Program-made: the position numbers and the translations under genes
The notes under the pieces: generated by a model
Databases searched by the model: none
Told to the model about the DNA's origin: nothing
The model's input: only the letters and a program-made list of their open reading frames with translations
From: Holacanthus passer
Lineage: Eukaryota; Chordata; Actinopteri; Pomacanthidae
DNA: 64,000 nucleotides
Assembly (NCBI GenBank): GCA_025331565.1
Contig: JAFREQ010000091.1
Span: 2,094,501 to 2,158,500, forward strand
Reading direction: 5' to 3'
Part shown: one piece after another, positions 60,116 to 64,000 of the stretch
Position numbering within the stretch: the first letter of the stretch is position 1
Layout of the letters: every line of letters starts with the position of its first letter

Positions 60116-60116
60116 A

Positions 60117-60120
<4 letters not shown>

Positions 60121-60205
<85 letters not shown>
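60121..60205. repeat. Compound (CT)n(CA)n microsatellite
   Basis: About 17 CT units pass directly into about 25 CA units, 85 bases in all without interruption. Confidence 0.95.
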
Positions 60206-60207
<2 letters not shown>

Positions 60208-60466
60208 GACAGAGGCTCTGAGTGGGCATTTAAGCATAATTTACCCAAATATATTAGAAGTAAAATAAAAAGAGTAGTACAGAGGAAACAAACAAAAAAA
60301 AATCACAGATGAATCAATTATGAAACTAATCATTAAAAAAAAAAGTTGAAATAGTGCTGCACCATCGCTGCACATCCACGAGCCTCTGCAGCATAACACA
60401 TACTCAATAATGGGGGGGGCATGCACAAAAGCTGTTTTTAATATGAATATGCTTAACTGGTTACCA

Positions 60467-60915
60467 CAGCTGTGATTCCAAAAAAGGTTGGGACGCTGTG
60501 TAAAACACAAATAAAACTAATAAATAATTTACTAATCTTTTTTGACATATACTCAGTGGAAATCAGTACAAAGACAATATATTTAATGTTTTATCTCATA
60601 AAATTCACTGATTTTGTAAATATCTGCTTCTTCTGAATTTGATGGCATCAACATGATGCAAACAAGTTGGGACAGGAGCAACAAAAGACTGTGAAATTTG
60701 TGGACTGATCCAAAAACACCTGTTTGGATCCTTCCACAGGTAAACAGGTTCATTGGTAACAGGTGATAGTATCATGATTGGGTATGAAAGGTTCATCCTG
60801 GAAAGACTCAGTCGTTCACAAGTGAGGATGGAGAGAGGTTCAACACTTTGTCAAACACATGATTGTATACAGGAGGTTTATACATGGGCTCAGGAAGACT
60901 ACTGTTTTAGAATGT
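60467..60915 (+). mobile_element. Internally deleted Tc1-like (non-autonomous) element
   Basis: The left terminus is TGATTCCAAAAAAGGTTGGG, followed by GTTGGGACAGGAGCAACAAA and ATGATTGGGTATGAAAGGTT, the 5' non-coding part of a common teleost Tc1-like family. The start region of the former transposase (GATGGAGAGAGGTTCAACAC) then jumps, across a deletion of roughly 150 bases, to a segment ending ACATGGGCTCAGGAAG. The right terminus is missing after about 60915. The junction CACTTTGTCAAACACATGA is shared with 20262-20400. It has no coding capacity. Confidence 0.8.
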
Positions 60916-60934
60916 CCCCTAGCCATAATAATTT

Positions 60935-61258
60935 GATTTAAAATGCTCAAAGAGCCATTTATTCTGCAACATTACTGAGAACCATTTTAAAAAGGTTCTT
61001 TAATGAGCCAGTTCAGTCTACAAAGAACTTTCTTGTAAATGGTTACTTAAAGAACCTATTTTTAGTTAGGTTCTTTGGAACACCATTTATGATGCCTAAA
61101 GGAACCATTTTTTGATGGTTCTTTGGGGCACCTTTGGGGGTTCCTTAAAGGACCTCTTACTAAATGGTTCTTTGTGGAGTTAAAGCGGTTCTTCTATGGC
61201 ATCACTCTGAAGAACCATTTTCAGTTCCAGTTAGCACCTTTATTTTTCTGAGTGTAGT
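60935..61258. repeat. GGTTCTTT/AGAACC-rich teleost repeat (MITE-like)
   Basis: Built of repeated GGTTCTTT (about 60997, 61070, 61119, 61165) and complementary AGAACC or GGAACC words, ending with GAAGAACCATTTTCAG and TAGCACCTTTATTTTTCTGA GTGTAG. This matches a widespread teleost sequence that ends ...GCACC(T/A)TTATTTTTAAGAGTGTA. It directly abuts the Tc1-derived copy on its left. Family name not assigned. Confidence 0.65.
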
Positions 61259-61259
61259 C

Positions 61260-62860
61260 CACTCACACAGGTGTGTACATGTACAAACTGTACACCTTCT
61301 GATAGTTTTCACTGCACCTGTTACCAAACTGCTTTCACTTTTATCATTTTTAATAGTGTGTAGAGTTTGGCAACTGCATGCAATTCCTAGCACTGCTCCT
61401 CCTGACTGGATGGCTGACCAGCAAAGGTAATTGAAAACACACGTGTGATTGTACCTTTAATAGTTGCAGTAGCAGCAATAGCCGCAGGAGCAACAGCAAT
61501 AACAGCACAACTACAGCTGCAACCATGATTTCTTCATGGATTGAGACCTCAAATATGGTCTCTTGCTTTTGTGTGGTCCCCACATGACTGAGACACTGGT
61601 ATGTTTTAACAAACCTTTGTCCCAGGGTGAGTCACTGCATTATAAATTTTAATCTAGGGCCTTTCACTGAAAAGGTCCAAGCACTTATGCTTTAAACAGT
61701 TTATATGGCTGGGGCTGTTACTGAGGTGCTGTGCTGCAGATGTGTGGAAAATGCAACCTGGTGGTAGAAATATGGCTGCCGCGGTACCTGCTCCATTACC
61801 AGTGCCCTTCAGCGAGCTTTAATACTAAGAACAGCTATGAATCAACACCAAACACACACTTTGGCTCTGAAAGACACACACACAAATATCTGAGGTCATG
61901 ATTGGGTCAGTCAGATGGATGTGGTTGTGTGTGCGTATGTGTGTCTTGCAATAACACATTTTTCAATCAGCGAAGAGCTTTATCAAAAATACACAGGAGA
62001 CTTCATATGAGAGAAACATGTGTGTGTGTGTGTGTTCAAACTCCTAGTTTTACTTAAATAAAAAATTTTCTCCACCAAAAATGAAACAAGTGCTGTCTCG
62101 AGTTTGTTAGTATTAATGGGACAAAAAGAGCTTGTCAGTGGTGTAGTGTGTAGGTAGGTTTTTATATATCAAGATAGAGAGATAAATAAATATAGAGATT
62201 TCAATAAAATAAGGGGGTAAAAATCACTTTTGATGTGAATACACTGTATTATGATTTTAATTCTCACATTTATCTGCTACATTTGTTATTTTTTACAACC
62301 TTTTTTTTTTAAATTTTTCATTATAGGTTCCTGGCAACTTTGTCAAATCAGCAAAATAAATGGTCAGACTTACACCTGAGTTGGTGCTGAACAAAAAGGA
62401 TACCAATGTGAGGTCAAGACATTTGTTTGAGACAAAGACAAAATGAAAACGTATTTGAATCTAGCTCATGTCTGACCACCCTCTGCTCCACTGTAGCCTC
62501 ATTTGAATCAAGGCTAACTCCCTGATACGGACCCTGGAGCAGCTGGAGCTGGTGTTACTTTTTCCTCTGGCTGGCTGAGAACATCAAACGTCAAATCAGT
62601 CTCTTTTTGTTTTTCTGTCTTCGTCTTTAATCATAGCAGGCTGTACTCATGAGTCAGGAGAGACATGCAGTTCAGCGATGCCAACCTCCATCACAGTTGG
62701 ATGGGCTTTTTATTAAAATGAAGCCATATTTATCAGAGAAAGTGACTGTTATGAGGAGGAATAACGTCTTTGATGCTCTGTGCCACTTTCACAACTTCCT
62801 GTGTTTCCAGGGTAGGAAAGACAGGAAGTCATTTGGATGAGACAAAGATTAAATAAGGAA
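61260..62860. other. Non-genic stretch with possible conserved block
   Basis: A short GT tract lies at 62019-62035. The segment 62640-62840 is repeat-free and even in composition (GGGCTTTTTATTAAAATGAA, ACTTTCACAACTTCCTGTG with an ETS-like ACTTCCTG) and carries a 63-codon frame of no recognised family. Conserved non-coding DNA is possible. Confidence 0.35.
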
Positions 62861-62869
62861 GCTTCTAAA

Positions 62870-64000
62870 CCTCTCTCACTACCTCTCTTTCAATCACTCT
62901 TTTGCTGTTGATCCCCTACATGGAGATCTTCTCACATCTCCTGTCTGTTCTCAAACACCTCTTTTCAATGACCACATACGTCCTTTTTCCTTTTCTCTGT
63001 TCCCCCAGTCTTGTCTCCTCCCTCCTCCTGTCTCAATCTCTCTGTGATTCTTTCATCATATAATAAGTAAATTTAACTCATCAGTGCTTGTCCTCCCCAG
63101 TACTCATCTACCTCCTCCCCCCAATGTGTGATCTTTCCTCACTTCCTTCAAAGAGACACATTATTGACTCCCTTATTGTTTTTTAATCATCCATATAATT
63201 GATGAAGGCAGTAATAGCGTCTCCCCTCCCAACTTTTAGTTTGAAAGTGTTACTGTGCTTTAAGGCGTAAAGGCAGGCTCTTGGCAACACTCCTTCAAAT
63301 AGTTTAGCATCTCCATTTCTGCTGACCACTTTACAAACTACATCATATGCTGTCATGTTTCAGATTTTTTTAATGTTCTGTATTTGTCCCATTTTCTATG
63401 TAGCCATTGTTTTCCATTCATTTTCACATTATATGAAAGTCTTTTTTTGTCATTCAAGGTTGCATTCTTTTTGTTGGACATATTCAGGACAAAAGAAAAT
63501 GTTTAACACGTGACAGTAAATGACATCAATAAAATGGCTGCATACGTTTTGTCAAAGTTGTGAAGTGATGCATTTCAGACTTTTAAAATCCTTCCACTTC
63601 ACTGTGATGGGCTGCAAAACTCAACCAAGAGCCTGTATACTGTTTGTCAAGGAAATGCATTTGTAGTAAAGGTGTGCTGACAAGGAGATACTACTTTGAC
63701 TTCCTATAAGCTGTCATTTCCTGGAAAACTGAATTTTAAAGTGTGATCTTATCCTGCACTAGTAGTTTTAGAATTATCCCTCACTGTGTGATGTCTCACC
63801 TCAAATTATGCCATATTAGTTGAATTTAAGTTTAAAAGAATTCTGCTCAGCAATCAGTAAATATATCATTGATGTTTGTTCTGACTTGTGTATCTATTTG
63901 GTCAAAAATCATAAGTAGCAAAAAACAAGTTTTATGTATTTTGCAATAACTGAGCCATATATTACTGTTTTATATGGGGTGTTAATTTTTAATACAAGGT
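62870..64000. other. Non-genic stretch to the window end
   Basis: Positions 62870-63130 are pyrimidine-rich. The rest is AT-rich and unrecognised. No gene runs off the end of the window that I can identify. Confidence 0.45.

Noticed and set aside
1..64000. CRISPR arrays, prokaryotic operons, riboswitches, replication origins or complete viral genes
   Set aside because: None seen. The repeats are microsatellites or vertebrate transposon remnants, and no regularly spaced unique-spacer array exists.

Overview
This window reads as nuclear DNA of a teleost fish. It is AT-leaning, with many long dinucleotide microsatellites, two kinds of Tc1/mariner remnant, Penelope-like retroelement fragments with a GIY-YIG endonuclease, several interspersed repeats I recognise from other teleost genomes, and standard vertebrate tRNA genes. 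The exact species cannot be read from it.

I could not support any host protein-coding gene or exon. Open frames of 60-200 codons are frequent but are low-complexity (CT-rich tracts, CA/GT repeats), lie inside transposon remnants, or show no family signature. The window is best described as an intergenic desert or a very large intron. The only genes I can support are transcribed by RNA polymerase III.

The clear landmark is a small tRNA cluster at about 21.1-23.0 kb. It holds three initiator tRNA-Met copies (two identical and intact-looking, one with changes at two conserved positions), one intact tRNA-Leu(TAG) and one decayed tRNA-Leu. Order, spacing and flanks show a tandemly duplicated unit, tRNA-iMet / spacer block / tRNA-Leu, broken up by two Penelope-like fragments. 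A further truncated iMet-like sequence sits alone on the minus strand at about 3.7 kb.

Other content by region. 0-17 kb: mostly unique AT-rich sequence with a few short repeat remnants, a 22-bp perfect palindrome at 14.6 kb and CT tracts. 17.06-18.12 kb: a dead, one-ended Tc1-like transposon on the minus strand. 20.26-20.40 kb and 60.47-60.92 kb: two copies of a different Tc1-like family that share one internal deletion junction, so they belong to a non-autonomous subfamily. 23.5-36.3 kb: scattered repeat remnants, including a LINE 3' piece near 32.8 kb and two dispersed duplicate pairs. 36.3-37.4 kb: a long polypyrimidine tract and GT/GAAA repeats. 40-48 kb: microsatellites, purine-rich blocks and possible conserved non-coding stretches. 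50-56.6 kb: a compound GT/CTAT microsatellite, two copies of a common teleost repeat and a perfect 15-bp hairpin. 57-64 kb: microsatellites, the second Tc1-derived copy, and a repeat built of GGTTCTTT/AGAACC motifs.

Repeat names are given only at the level I can defend from recognisable motifs. No alignment or database search was possible. I saw no evidence of a new multi-gene system here.
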